This document shows positions 45,688-57,685 of a stretch of DNA of 64,000 nt, piece after piece. Under the pieces are notes generated by a model. The model was not told the DNA's origin and made no database searches. It saw only the letters and a list, made by a program, of their open reading frames with translations. The stretch is taken from positions 1,112,001 to 1,176,000 of the forward strand of contig JBBMOA010000017.1 in the NCBI GenBank assembly GCA_037954235.1. Reading direction: 5' to 3'. A program made the position numbers and the translations under genes. The first letter of the stretch is position 1. Each line of letters opens with the position of its first letter. Source of the stretch: Aulostomus chinensis. Lineage: Eukaryota > Chordata > Actinopteri > Syngnathiformes > Aulostomidae.

Positions 45688-45690
45688 ATA
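45626..45690. repeat. (CA)n microsatellite
   Basis: About 30 CA dinucleotides ending in ACACATATATTATA. Confidence 0.95.
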
Positions 45691-45744
45691 TATTATATGT
45701 GGTGGGATTTTTGATCGTCCCCAGACTCTCTGCCTGTACGTTGG

Positions 45745-46515
45745 GGTTTGCTCTGGTGGACTAAAGGGTTGCTTCCCTGCGCCTTTGGGTTGGGGAATGG
45801 GTCCTCACTGTTGGCTGCGTTTATGTGCCAAACAGCAGTTCAGTGTACCCACCGTTTTTGGAGTCCCTGGGAAGGGTGCTGGATGGCACCCGACTGGGGA
45901 CTCCATTGTCCCACTGGGTGACATCAATGCTCACGTGGGCAATGACAGCCTGACCTGGAGGGGCGTGACTGGGAGGAACGGCAGGCCCGACCTGAACCTG
46001 AGTGGTGTGCAGTTATTGGACTTCTGTGTGAGTCCCAGTTTGTCCATAATGATCACCATGTTAGAACACTAGGATGTCCATCGGTGCACGTGGCACCAGG
46101 ACGTCCTAGGACTGATTTTATAGTCGTATCATCTGACCTGCTGCCGTATGTTCTGGACACTCGGGTGAAGAGAGGAGCTGAGCTGTCAACTGATCACCAC
46201 CTGGTGGTGAGTTGGGTTAGATGGTAGGGGAAGACGCCGCGCAGGCCCAAACGAGTAGTGAGGGTTTGCTGGGAACGCCTGGTGGAAGAACCTGTCAGGA
46301 TGATCATCAACTCCCACCTCCAGCAGAGCTTTCACCGCATCCCCGGGGCAGTGGGGGACATTGAGTCAGAATGGACCGTGTTCCGCTCTGCCATTGTCGA
46401 GGTGGCTGTTGTGAGCTGCGGCCGTAAGGCTGCTGGGGCCGGTCATGGCGGTAAGGAGGTCATGGAGAGGAGCCGTCAGGCTGAAGAAGGAGGCCTGCAG
46501 GGCATGGCTGGTCTG
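45745..46515 (+). pseudogene. RTE-type LINE endonuclease fragment
   Basis: Plus-strand codons give an apurinic-like endonuclease segment: PTGDSIVPLGDINAHVGND (metal-binding D/N), WRGVTGRNG, and SGVQLLDFC. It continues in another frame with a DTRVKRGAELSTDHHLVV-type segment (catalytic DH) at about 46155-46210, then the ESEWTVF linker towards reverse transcriptase. Frameshifts occur near 46065 and 46225. It ends at about 46515. It belongs to the same type of element as the leader at 6409-6840 but is not contiguous with it. Confidence 0.85.
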
Positions 46516-46833
46516 TACAAGCTGTACATCTCGATTAACAATCAGGTTGTCGATGAAGTCCTTTAACATCAACAACTCAATCATCCCACTATCCTCTGAC
46601 TCCAGTAGGTGCTTACTATACATGAAAGAACTGATACAGTCGAAGCAGCCCTCCCGATCTCCCTCGTTGAGCCGTGGCTGTTCGTGACCTGCTGCTGGAC
46701 CCCCGTTACTGCCTACCAGGTAGAGCTCTCCTGGTGACAAGGTGAATAGGCTTGTCCTAATGTCCCACACTAGGCTTTTCCTTCCTTTCTCGGCCATGGC
46801 TGTAGCTCCTTCCTGTCCCTCACCACGGGTCAC
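46516..46833 (-). pseudogene. Putative gag start of a second LTR element
   Basis: Minus-strand frame opening at 46833, open across about 105 codons before it crosses into antisense RTE sequence. It follows the primer site at 46951-46968 at the spacing expected for a leader plus gag. I do not recognise the protein securely; it resembles N-terminal segments I associate with repeated fish retroelement ORFs. It is cut off by the junction with the RTE fragment at about 46515. Confidence 0.45.
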
Positions 46834-46950
46834 TCAGCGCACCGACAGTTCTGCCTTGGCTCCACTGCACTGCTCACTCAACCAGCATCAGCTCCAATCT
46901 TGGTCTCAGGTATCATCAGTGGATAAGCCCTGAGCCTGAGGGTGGCGCCG

Positions 46951-46968
46951 ATCCTGGACGAGCCCCCA
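46951..46968 (-). promoter_or_regulatory. Primer-binding site of proline-tRNA type
   Basis: The minus strand reads TGGGGGCTCGTCCAGGAT, matching 17 of 18 bases of the proline-tRNA primer site known from gammaretrovirus-like and some fish LTR elements. This marks the inner edge of a 5' LTR lying to the right on this strand. Confidence 0.75.
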
Positions 46969-47730
46969 AGATTTTGTTACGGGTCCGGTCGCTGGGGACG
47001 GTGGTAACAAAAGTGGTACCTGTGAAAGCAGGCGAAGAACGGAGAAGTAAAGACACGCAGTGTTTGTTTTTCCCCCCAGCATGCGTCAGGGTCAAATTTA
47101 TTTCCACAAAATCAAATCTGTATAATCACTTGGCATCCTCAGCTTCACCTGACACTTTCATACATACCCGTTGCGTTTAACTGCTCCAAACCTTCAATAA
47201 CCAGATTCTCTCAGCTACAAAGTCATCATTGTCATTTGTCTTTACACATTTATATTCAATAAAGAAGATCAGTAATAATTCACTTACACATTTGTCACAT
47301 TCGGTCACTCACTGATGGAAATCACGATTCCCACTGTAGTAATACAATCCAGCATCTTGGACAGTTCACAACTGTCTGTTAGCAACACAGAATTACACGA
47401 AAATGCTGGTGCCGCACAGCTAAAGGACTCAGTACTGGAAACTCACATTTTATCAAAATACCTTAATTAAACCCATCTCTCTTCTATGAGAATCCCTGAC
47501 TCTCGCTAATGAACGGCTGTGCGAGAAGTTTTGCCCGTCGCTAGCATGTTTTTACTGAAAATAACTCAAGCGAACCATCATCACCTTCAGGTTAACGCAA
47601 GGTAACAGGAAACAATCTTTTTCGGCTGTCACCACTTTTATTGACCTGTGGAAGCAGGCAAAGAATGGAGAAGTAAAGACCCATGGTGTTTGTGCTTCCC
47701 TCCAGGATGCGTCTGACAGATCGGCGAAGG
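46969..47730 (-). mobile_element. LTR-like region with a duplicated block
   Basis: Sequence to the right of the primer site should be the 5' LTR. A block of about 75 bp, with CAGGCGAAGAACGGAGAAGT and GTTTGT...CCAGCATGCGTC, at 47010-47085 recurs in similar form at 47645-47715. The second copy is followed on the minus strand by an AATAAA. The LTR start was not found, so boundaries are approximate. Confidence 0.45.
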
Positions 47731-48097
47731 GTGCGGCTCCTTCCCACTCCACCCTGGAACAAACACAAACGTTCCACCGCACTGCCACTCCTAAACTAAA
47801 ATATCTTGTTTACATTTTTTTCTCTTTTGAATTAAATAAACACACAAACTCCTGGAAACGACCCACAATCACATGGGCCCAAAAATGAAACAAAAATTAA
47901 TACATTAAATAATCTCCCTCAGGGGTGACACACACTCAGAACCAGCAGGACTGAAAAGAAGGTTCAAGCTGTCTGAGGCAGGCTGGATTCACAGATCACA
48001 TGAAGAGCTGTTCAAGCAGGTCTCTGAGAACATGTGGCTTCAGCTCATCACACCAGGGTTCAGGTGTGGCTGCTGGCGACCAGTCGTAAACCCTGGG
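47731..48097. other. Intergenic, no gene seen
   Basis: No supported feature between the LTR-like region and the foldback MITE. Confidence 0.4.
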
Positions 48098-48970
48098 ATG
48101 CGTCCGAATTGCCAAGTACCAACCTACGTCCTCCTGCTACGACCTACCGCTACGTCCTCCTGCTACGTCCTCCCGCTACGACCTACCGCTACGTCCTCCT
48201 GCTACAACCTAAACACAGCGGCACCATTCAGACACCCTAGATTGGTGGTGAAGCACGACCTCTGCTGGCAGAGCACAGATACCGCAAATAGGTGGACAGC
48301 ACCAACGACAGCCCCACCTGCTGGCCTGACTGTCGTACTGCACTCCACTCTGAGCACCTTTCACTCATTCTCAATTATTAAGCACATTAACACCCCTGTA
48401 AAGGTGTGTTCACACCAAACGCGATCAACAGAGTATTTCAGGACTCTCCTCCATGGAGACAATGGCTGCGTCCGAATTACCAAGTAGGTCTGATGGTAGG
48501 TCTCAGAGCAGGTCGGAGGCTGTCCCAAACCACAACTGGCGTGAGTAGCGACCTACTTCTCAACCTAAACTCCAGCCTAAACACGCCCACATTGTAGGTC
48601 GGTTCAGGTGCATCCTACGGAGCAACCTATGGCCCACAATGCACCGCAGACTTCTTCCTCGTCCCCTAAAAACTTGTGGACCCTCAAGCCAAGTTTGCGG
48701 CACCAACAGTCTCCCATTCTGATGACCACCAACATTTATAGTTGTTGATGACTAAAGGTGTGTTAATATGCTTAATAATAGAGAATGAGGGAAAGGTGTG
48801 TTCAGACAGACCCATTTGCAGTATCTGTGCTCTGCCAGCAGAGGTCATGCTTCACCACCAATCTTCTAGGGTGTCCGAATGATGCCGCCATGTTTAGGTT
48901 GAAAGAGCAGGACGTAGCGGTAGGTCGTAGCAGGAGGACGTATGTTGCGACTTGGCAATTCAGACGCAGC
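48098..48970. mobile_element. Foldback MITE with GCGTCCGAATTGCCAAGT ends
   Basis: The left end GATGCGTCCGAATTGCCAAG is matched by inverted CTTGGCAATTCAGACGCAGC at 48951-48970. Arms pair inward for about 200-300 bp: left about 48098-48405, right about 48756-48970. The left arm has a short tandem duplication (CTACGTCCTCCTGCTACGAC type, 48125-48205) and an extra stretch of about 70 bp. A third copy of the terminal motif lies in the middle at about 48465-48485. No transposase is encoded. Confidence 0.82.
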
Positions 48971-51900
48971 AAATGTGTTCACTCCTCTGCTTTGATGATC
49001 AAAATAATGAGCCTGGCCTGATGTCTGCCATGCAACACTGTGTCTGACTTACTTCAGTTTCTCTCTTTCTCCACTTCAGTTCGTCTGTAAAGTCTCCAGT
49101 TGTCATAGCAACCTCATCTGCACTGCAATCACCTGATCACTTTGTCTTGGTCCCAGCACAGTAATTGAGTTTATGAAAGTAAACTTTTATTCAGTGAAGT
49201 TTGCTTCATTAGGCAGCATAAAAAGCGGACTTGTAAGTTGCAGTGTTACAGAGATTTATTACCATGAAGTACGTGGATGATCAATCATTCAGCCTCCAGC
49301 TAGCCCATGAAGGCTAGAACCAAATCTAGTGTACCAAGTGTGATGAAATCTGTCCAGATACTTTCACAAAATATACCTCTGAATCTCTCCAGTTCATGCT
49401 TATGAGACTGTTCAACCTGAGGCCCTGAAAATAACGGTAAACAACTCAAATGTATGAGAAGCAAAGATGGTGAGCTGCATTCCAGCTAAGCTCAGAGGTG
49501 AGCTCAGGAGACATCCTGGGAAGCTTGTTGGCCCGGTTTCACTGCTGCCCAGATTCTGATGAGGATGCAAACAGCCTGGCAGACCGTGCAGCACCTCAGG
49601 GACTCAGTATCTTCTGAGGCCAATGAAAAGACCAGTATCACATGTGTTGTACTCAACAAAGCACCACAAGTGCGGACCAACGGGGGGCTGGCGCTGTCAT
49701 TACTCTGGAAGCATCCCATCCTGTCCCCGGACCCTCGGCACTGAGCAGCCAGACACTTGTGAGCATCATTTTCCTGAGCAGTTACAAACTGTGTGTATGA
49801 GCTTTGGAAGTCTCGGAATGCTGCAGGGACTTTGCCCCTCACAGGTATTAGTGAGCTGTTTACTCAGGGGTACAGAGCCCGAGGAGCTCGGGGCGGCTGA
49901 TTGGACTGCAGACGGGGCAGAAGGATGGTGATGCCCAGGAATCAGTAGTGAGTAGTAACAGCAGAGGTCTCCTGAGGACACGTTAGTGAAGAAATGCAGG
50001 TATTTGCTGGACTGTGCTGCCACAGAACGTCCAGGACTTACTGTTGAACCTCCTCGCCATCATTACATCACTCTGCCATCGATATATTTACTGTAGCTAC
50101 AGCTCTGTGAGAAAGCTCATCACTCACACAGCCCCGCTGGTCCTGATAACATCAGCACTGCATTTGAGGATTTCCCACAATTCCTGTCTCCCTCACTGCT
50201 GTAAAGACAACAAACACAAATGTGTGCGAAGCGTTCTGGCTCCTAATCAGCCGATTACACCGAGCAACACCTTCAGTTAATTATTAATTAACAACCTGAA
50301 CCCTTTTGCAAAGATGCAAACACAACATCCCCTGCTGCCGGCGTTGTTCTTCCTCCCATCTCCCGTATGGACTCGTCTGGCTCCTGTCATGTTGTTTCTC
50401 CAACTGAAAACCTTTGCCAGAACTTTTTCTTTGTATCTTTAGTTCCTTTGTCCCAAAGGCAACACTTCCATTGTCAGCATTTGAGTTCCCGCTCTTACAG
50501 TAAGAACCTCATGGAACTGCTCCTCTGGGTCCGGCTATGGCCAGTCCCCAAACTGATAGATAAGAACATGAGTTTTTAACTACAGAAAGTAATTTTCTTC
50601 ACAAATATAAGAATTACTTATATTAAAGAGAGTAATTGTATGAATATGAGAGTGAAAATACCTGCATGTGAGAGATATTGTGTTTTGTATGGATCCTCAT
50701 ACATTTGTTCTTCAGCAGTTTTCCTGTGGGATTGGGATCAGACCACATGTGTCAGCGCACCATGACACCCATGACCCTGTCACCGGGTCACTGGTCACCG
50801 TGTCACGGCCCATCATTCGGTCTTTGGTAGGTACTAGTCCAGGAGATGCTCAAGCCCAGTGGTCTGGACATCACAACTTGGCTGTTGTCAGAGAGGCTCA
50901 GATCCTCTCCAGACCATTTCTGCTTCTTCGACAACATCGACTTCAAGGAGAAAATGGGCTCAGGCAGCTGGCGGGTTGGGACCAGGGTCCAGCGCTCGGT
51001 CTCCAGTGCCAGAGTGAGACGGGCTGACGGCTGAAAGACCATGGCATGACGGGCTGGAGGCCTGTGGCCATTTACCACTGCAGAATGGACTGAATCAAAC
51101 AACCTCAGTGCGACAGTTAAAACAGATATTTAGGCAGCTTTAAATTTGTGAAGCTGCGCCGTGGTCCCTCACTCTGCGGCGGGACGGAATGATGCTTCCT
51201 GACAACGAGGATGGAAGGCAGAGCTCATACTGACTTGATACTTGGCAGTCTGGAGACTGTGCCACGCTCTGACTGCCTCCCGCCCTCCATCCTGAGATGG
51301 AGGCATCCTGACAGGCCTGGGGGCTGAGCTGCTGCTCAACCCTGCAAACACTACTGTTGGTTGGGAGGATGGGTTTTCTTTCTTTCTGACAATCACACAT
51401 CCGTCCAAACACCTCGTCTTTACACATCTGAAGAAAGAAGCCATTTGATCTCTCTCTACATATTCAGCTCTCTAGCTGCTCGCCCTGCTTTTATTTTTAA
51501 ATGCAACTTCTCTGCACTCGCATCTCTGGAGTGCAACTGCCCACATATCGATTGGCTGTTCAGTCAAGCATGGGGGAGTTACACCAACTTGACATGAGTT
51601 GAGTTATGAAAGATACGTGGACTGCAGAGGGAGATGTAGGCAGGCATCAGTCACCCAGCTGTCTGTCAGGCGCTGGAGTCGACCTTTAAGCTCTAGGACA
51701 CCAACTTCTTTAAAAAGTCCTTGTGGATTTGAAAGTCTGCAATTGTAGAGAGGTGGAGCTCACTGGGTCATAATGTCTCCCATTAACCCCAGTAGACGTA
51801 CACATCAATCTCCATCCAACACAAACAGAGGGATTGTTTTGAGTATAATGAACGGAAAGCTGGAGGTCTGTTTCTGGAATAAATGAACTATGTGGGACAA

Positions 51901-53418
51901 AGCAGAAGACTTCTGGGTATCATGTCCATTAAAGCAAAACTGTGGAAATGTGACGAATTTATTGATCATAACTGAACATCCTGAGTAATTAACTGACTCT
52001 TTTTCACTGTTGGTAATTTAAGCTGCTGGTTCAGGAATTCTGTATCACAGAAGCAGCGTCCACAGCAACATCATGTGCATTCCCAGCTGAAGCTGCTCTC
52101 CATCAGGGAGGGGCCAAAAGGCCACGGTCCACCACGCGGACCACGGGCCTTGTCTAGATCCCACTTTACAAGATTTGTGGCACTCTTCAATGCTTTATTC
52201 TCCTCTCACACACTGATGGAAGCTGCTGCTCAATGGCAGGCTCATCAGCAGCTATGAGGCTCAGCATCTCACTCACATTCACTTTGATCTGGGCTCCGAC
52301 GGATCGAACAAGTGACCCAGTTAGTCCTCATGCCCTCTGTTTCCTCCCCTCGACCAGGACTGTCCTAAACGTGGTCTTGACTCTCGTCGTAACAGATAAA
52401 CAGATTCCCATCAGACCTGGCGTGCAGGTAGACACCAGCAGTAGATTAGTCATGTGACAGGAACAGGAGGAAGATGATTCTGAGGAGGGATGGTACCAGA
52501 TTCCCTCCTCTCAAGTTATCCTGGTCCAATTATGTACTGTCTAGATATGAAGACTCCTCCCATGAGTCTTTTTATCTTCAATATTGTTGGTATCACGTTC
52601 ATGGGGATTTGTGTGGTATCACCATGTTCTGTCAACACAGACCTGTAGGTTCTGCAGCTTTACTAGAACGTTATAATGAAAGTTATAATGTAAATAAAAG
52701 CAATGTTTCATTTCATGGCACTTTTAAACTCTTCGGATTGAGCCTGTTGGTGAAGGAACATAAACGCTTTTACTCAGTCCTTCAGTTCTTGTTCCTTTGT
52801 TCCAGAATGAGGAGAGGAAAACAAGATCCGTGCAGCAGAGGATGAAGGGAGACGTCCTCATGAAACGTCTGATTTACTGCCCGACGTGTCTGTGCTGCAA
52901 CTTGATCAAGTGCTATTGATTGAGTCATGACTGAGGATGAATCAATGACTGAGACCTTCAGCGGGACATCATGTTAATAAATGTGGGCGGCCAAGGTTCA
53001 GCTCTGTCTTGGTCTCTTGCAGCTCTTTGTGCTCCTGCTTTCATTCGACTTCACCTCCTCCTGTCTTTGCTCTCTCTGCAGAAGAGCAAGTGGGCGTTCA
53101 TCATGTCACATTGAGGGCGTTCTCCTAACCACGAGTGACAGACGTGAATGAAGGAATAAAGAGCAGCCGTAGAGTCAGCTGACCCTCGCGTCCCGTCTGG
53201 AGAAGCTGCTCCCTCTCTTTCACTTTATCAGTGATGAGTCAGCTGTGGTTCAGCGGGCCTCAGCTCCTCTGTCAGGGGCAGCGAAAGATCCACAACATTC
53301 CCGTCTCTGTGCTTCAGTGTCTGGAATTAAGATTTAAAGCAAATCACAGCAGGAAAAAAACGCTGATAGTTTTCATGCTTCAGTCACATTAGGGTTTATC
53401 AATGCTGACATTCTCTGC
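48971..53418. other. Intergenic, no gene seen
   Basis: 4.4 kb of mostly unique-looking sequence. The longest frames (119-123 codons at 50668-51027 and 52474-52845) have no motifs or splice context that I can defend. Exons of under about 100 bp could be missed. Confidence 0.45.
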
Positions 53419-53480
53419 TGGTGGCGTCTCTCTTCCGGTGGCGTCTCTCTTCCGGTGGCGTCCTCTGCTGGTGGCGTCTC
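53419..53480. repeat. Short tandem repeat (GGTGGCGTCTCTCTTCC)
   Basis: About 3.5 copies of an 18-bp unit with variants. Confidence 0.8.
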
Positions 53481-55604
53481 TGACATGCCCCACTGGATGG
53501 CTGCTGACGAGCCAGCCAGGCCACACCTGCACACAGGTGAGAGGAGACGGGCAACCAGCAGGAGAGGACACTCACCCTCCTCTCTTTCTCTCTCATCCCT
53601 TCTCCCTCCCTCCCTCTCTCTCGCTCTCTGCATCCATCAACAAATGCATAACCTCACACTTCTGTTCACTCCAACATTCGATTGCCTCCCGTAGCAAAAG
53701 GGTTCTTATTTATTTTCCTTCGGTTTTTCTTTCCATGGTTCCATCACCCAGAAAAGTGATAGGAGAAGTTGTGGTCACACATTTCTCTGCAGTCAGTGCG
53801 CTGGAGTTCTACCTTAACTCAGAGACGTAATTCTTGCACTGACGACTTGACGACTCCTGCCGTCTCACTGACTCCAGGGACAGCGCAGCAGCTACGGCGG
53901 TGAATATCTGTCCGATCATTTTCAAGAGCGCATCTCCAGCACAAACCAAGAGAACCTGCAGTGATCAGTGTTGCTGAGCTGAAGCTTTGCCAGGCAACCA
54001 TGAACTTCCTGCTGTAATCAGGGTTTTTATGGATCTGCCTCCTCACTTGTCAAGCCAACATCAGCTTGAACGAACCGAGGGAATCAATTAAGGCCAAACT
54101 AGAACCTCTCATTTACCTTTGTTCGTTACAGCTGATTTCATGTAAGTCGTTATTAACAGAGAAAGAGTTGGAAAAGTCAAGCTCAAAGTGGAGCTCTTGT
54201 TACATAATAGCAGGCATGTAAGTCTAAATCTTCCCTTTGATTTTGTGAAGTAGGACATCTGTCTCCCCTCATTTACTGTAAGGACAAGCAGGGTAATGCG
54301 TTGGGGAAGAATCTGAGCTGCACTCTGTCAGGGCGTTTCCACAAAGAGCTGATGCAACACTATCGTTCCCAAGCGCGTCTCAAGACAGAGCTTTTGCATG
54401 TTTTAGCATTAATGAGATCGGATCCTCAAAAGTGTCACTTCAGGCCAAAAAAGCAGATTTTCTCCCTCTGGCTCATAACGCTTCCTTTTTTCCACCTTCC
54501 AATGTGATGTGCTGCTGCAGCAGATTTGACAATCACAGGCGGGACTGCGAGCACAACGAGAGGCAGCAGCAAAAAAAGGAGGCTGATTAAAGCTCACATT
54601 TCTCTGTGTTTCTGTGAAAGGAAGCAGAAGCTCTCACGCCACACTGGAGGGTCGGAGGCGTTGTCAGATGGTTCTAATGCTTTAGGACTTGTGGACATGT
54701 TAAAGTGCTGATGGCAGAAAAACTTGGTTTTGGAACTGTTCCAATTAGTAATAATTTTCATGAACAAGCCTATAAACTGCTACCATCATCCAGGCACCAT
54801 GAATATCTTATGAGCTAATAAAACATATATTAATTGTGGCACAGGGCAGGGAAGAGGTCCCCGTGCTGCCCGGCTGGTAACGATGTGTACTGTGCCCTTT
54901 CATTTGTGATCCAGTGAACATACAGCCCAGGGTCGCGGGCACGCCCCCGGGAGGAGCTGGTTAACACCAGCTTTGATTTTATACCTCAAGTCAACCCTCA
55001 TTAGAGGGTCGATGATGCACAGAGATGGACTCTGTCTCCATGTTAAGATTTAAATTAGTTAAATGGACGATAAAACATGAGTGTGCCTTTAATAGTCGTC
55101 TTTCAGGAATCTTGCTGACGTGAGGCATGAACTGGCTTTCTAGACCAGTGAGTTGGAGTCACACCAGTGTCTGGAGATACTGGGGGGGGGGGGGGTTGCT
55201 GAAAGATTGCCATATTTTGGCACCTGCTGAATGTTCAAATAGGACAAAAACAAAGACAACTCAAAGGTGAAATGCAGCCGCGACAGCGCTGTCAGACGCT
55301 CAGGTGCTCGGTGCTGTCAGCACTTCAGCCGGTTGGAGCAAAACCTGAGTGTGGCAGTGCAAAGGATCTTGACTGCAAACCAGTACAGTAACCGACCGTG
55401 AGCTAGCTGGTGGTTAGCTTGTGCTAACAGGTGTGTAGTATGAGCTTTCTGATTGGTGACTAGTGAATGCAGGGCTGGGTGGGGGTGTCTGAATGAGTGT
55501 TGAGTTTACAAGATTTAACTCAGCCTTCTACAGACTCAACATCGAACAACCTGCTCGGCTCAGTTTGTCTTAGCATCAACGTTTTTGGAGCATCTGAGTC
55601 TCCC
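53481..55604. other. Intergenic, no gene seen
   Basis: A CT-rich stretch at 53575-53630 and a G-run at 55183-55194. No supported gene. Confidence 0.45.
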
Positions 55605-55855
55605 AGCACAGCGAGACCATGAGAGGCCATGAGAAACCATGAGTCCATGAGGGGCCATGAGAGGCCATGAGGGGCCATGAGAGGCTATGAGAAACCATGA
55701 GTCCATGAGGGGCCATGAGAGGCCATGAGGGGCCATGAGAGGCCATGAGGGGCCATGAGAGGCCATGAGAAACCATGAGGGGCCATGAGAAACCATGAGG
55801 GGCCATGAGAGGCCATGAGAGGCCTTGCTAGGTCATGAGAGGCCATGAGAGGCGC
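55605..55855. repeat. Minisatellite (GGCCATGAGA, 10-bp and variants)
   Basis: About 24 copies of GGCCATGAGA, GGGCCATGAG and AAACCATGAGTCCATGAG-type units. A 70-bp block containing the AAACCATGAGTCCATGAGGG phrase occurs twice (about 55635 and 55690). Minus-strand open frames encode only SHGLSWPLM repeats. Confidence 0.9.
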
Positions 55856-55924
55856 ACCAGCCCTTCTGGTCAGCCACTCATCTTACACACACACTAACAC
55901 AAGCATTCACACTCACACAATCAA

Positions 55925-55926
<2 letters not shown>

Positions 55927-55963
<37 letters not shown>
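55927..55963. repeat. (CA)n microsatellite
   Basis: About 18 CA dinucleotides. Confidence 0.95.
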
Positions 55964-55964
<1 letters not shown>

Positions 55965-57478
55965 GACACTCTGCATGGTAACTGACCTTCAGTGATGTCA
56001 TCCATTTAAAGGTTTGTCTTGACAGTGGTAGGAACATTCACACAAGGAGGAAATGACCTCACGGTTACTCAGTAGCGTCCTGCTTACTGCCACACCTGTT
56101 CACACCTGTTCACACCTGTTCCTGCACACTGTTGAGGGCTCATTTGTGCCTTTGATTCACTATGTAGGCAGAGCTGTCCAGGGCTCGCCTGTGAGATTAA
56201 TGGGAACTTTCATTTACACTAAAATACTTATTAGTGCTGATACTTCCCGGGTGCATGGTAGTAGAGATAATCCCAGTCAGGGCCTGGCAGGTGGCCGCTC
56301 AGGCGTCTGCTGCTTGCAGAACACCTGTGTGGTAACTGTGGCGAAGGCTCCAGCGGGGGCCAAGGTACTCGGTAGTAAGTTACTTGTTAGGTGGTGAATG
56401 GACGCTGCTTGTGTGGCCTCTCGCTCAGCCCTGGAAGCCCAGAGCTGCTGAGTCTGTGGTCTGTAACAGACAAGCCTTGTGATGACCTGGTGTCCTACGT
56501 CCTGGCTCAGAGGCCGAGGGGCCATCCAACCGCCATGGAGTCATGAGTTCGACCCCCCATCAGTGAGCATGAACAGCTTGTAGGAGAGCGGCTGAGTAAC
56601 AGAGTCCGTTTCCCCAGATACTGAGTAGTTTGGTGTCTGTCTCCTACCATCTGCTTTATGACAAGAAGTGTGAAGCAGGACCCAAATGCATCAGCTGAAG
56701 CACGCGGGGGGCGTGGCCGAGGTTCATGTGTAGAGGTCAGTACCGGAAAATCCAGACATGTAGGGGCAGAAATACAGACCAACTCTAACTCTTTAATCAT
56801 TTCAGTCTTTTTAAGATGAACCAATGGAGGAACCAACAGTTCCCAGAACCTCTGCTGTGAAAGGTTCTCACGACTGCTAACAGTTTTTTTTAGAGGGAGA
56901 AGAAGACCTAAAAGACGGAGCTCTTTTACAAAGGCAGGTTTGTTTTAGTGATGAAATAATTGATCACATCGTTTCTTTAGAAATAAAAATGGATGTGTTT
57001 GTACAATCAACAAGTAAATAAACATTAAAACCCCTATAAGCAGCATTGAAGAAAGTGCTTTCATCTCGGTCATGAACCTTTGTAGTTGATCCACTCGTCC
57101 CTCTTGAGAGGTTGCTGAGTTTACTGGACTCCAGAAGTCCAGCGAGGGAGCATCCGGATCTCCTCCCTTCCTGAGTGTCACACAGATCGCTGAGGAGATG
57201 CAGTCATCATACGTGACAAAACACACAACGCCACTTGCACCCATCAAGTCCTTCTATCACTGAAGTAAAATATCTCCGGTGTAATCAATCACAAAGTATA
57301 TAACGTTATTCATCAATGCTACATAAACACTGACAATGGAGCGTTCCTCAAACTTGAAGGTTTGAATCCTCCGCTGAGAGAAACTGAGACGTTCAAGTCA
57401 GATCAGACTTGACGCCGTTCCTTTGTTGTGTTTGATCTCTGAGGGATTTGTGTTTCTTTGCTGCTCGAGAGGAAATGA
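55964..57478. other. Intergenic, no gene seen
   Basis: CACACCTGTT occurs three times in tandem at about 56091-56120. A 100-codon minus-strand frame at 56945-57247 contains a hydrophobic stretch, but I see no start or splice context for it. Confidence 0.4.
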
Positions 57479-57533
57479 GTCTCTCTCTCTCTCTCTCTAT
57501 CCCTCTATCTGTATTTATGTCTATACACAGAGC

Positions 57534-57577
<44 letters not shown>

Positions 57578-57582
57578 GAGAG
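57479..57582. repeat. (CT)n facing (GA)n
   Basis: CT tract 57479-57500, short spacer, then GA tract 57535-57582. The two are reverse complements and could form a hairpin. Confidence 0.9.
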
Positions 57583-57685
57583 AGGGGAACCCAAAGAGTC
57601 CTGCTTTCTTTGGACAACACTGACATCTGGTGGTGAGTCGGTTTCAGGTCGGTTTCCACTGACTGATGCTCTGAGGAGGCAGGAT

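Noticed and set aside
52474..52845. 123-codon plus-strand frame
   Set aside because: No motif, no splice or promoter evidence; fits chance in AT-moderate DNA.
56945..57247. Small membrane-protein-like frame on the minus strand
   Set aside because: One hydrophobic stretch only, no start or poly(A) context, and not recognised.
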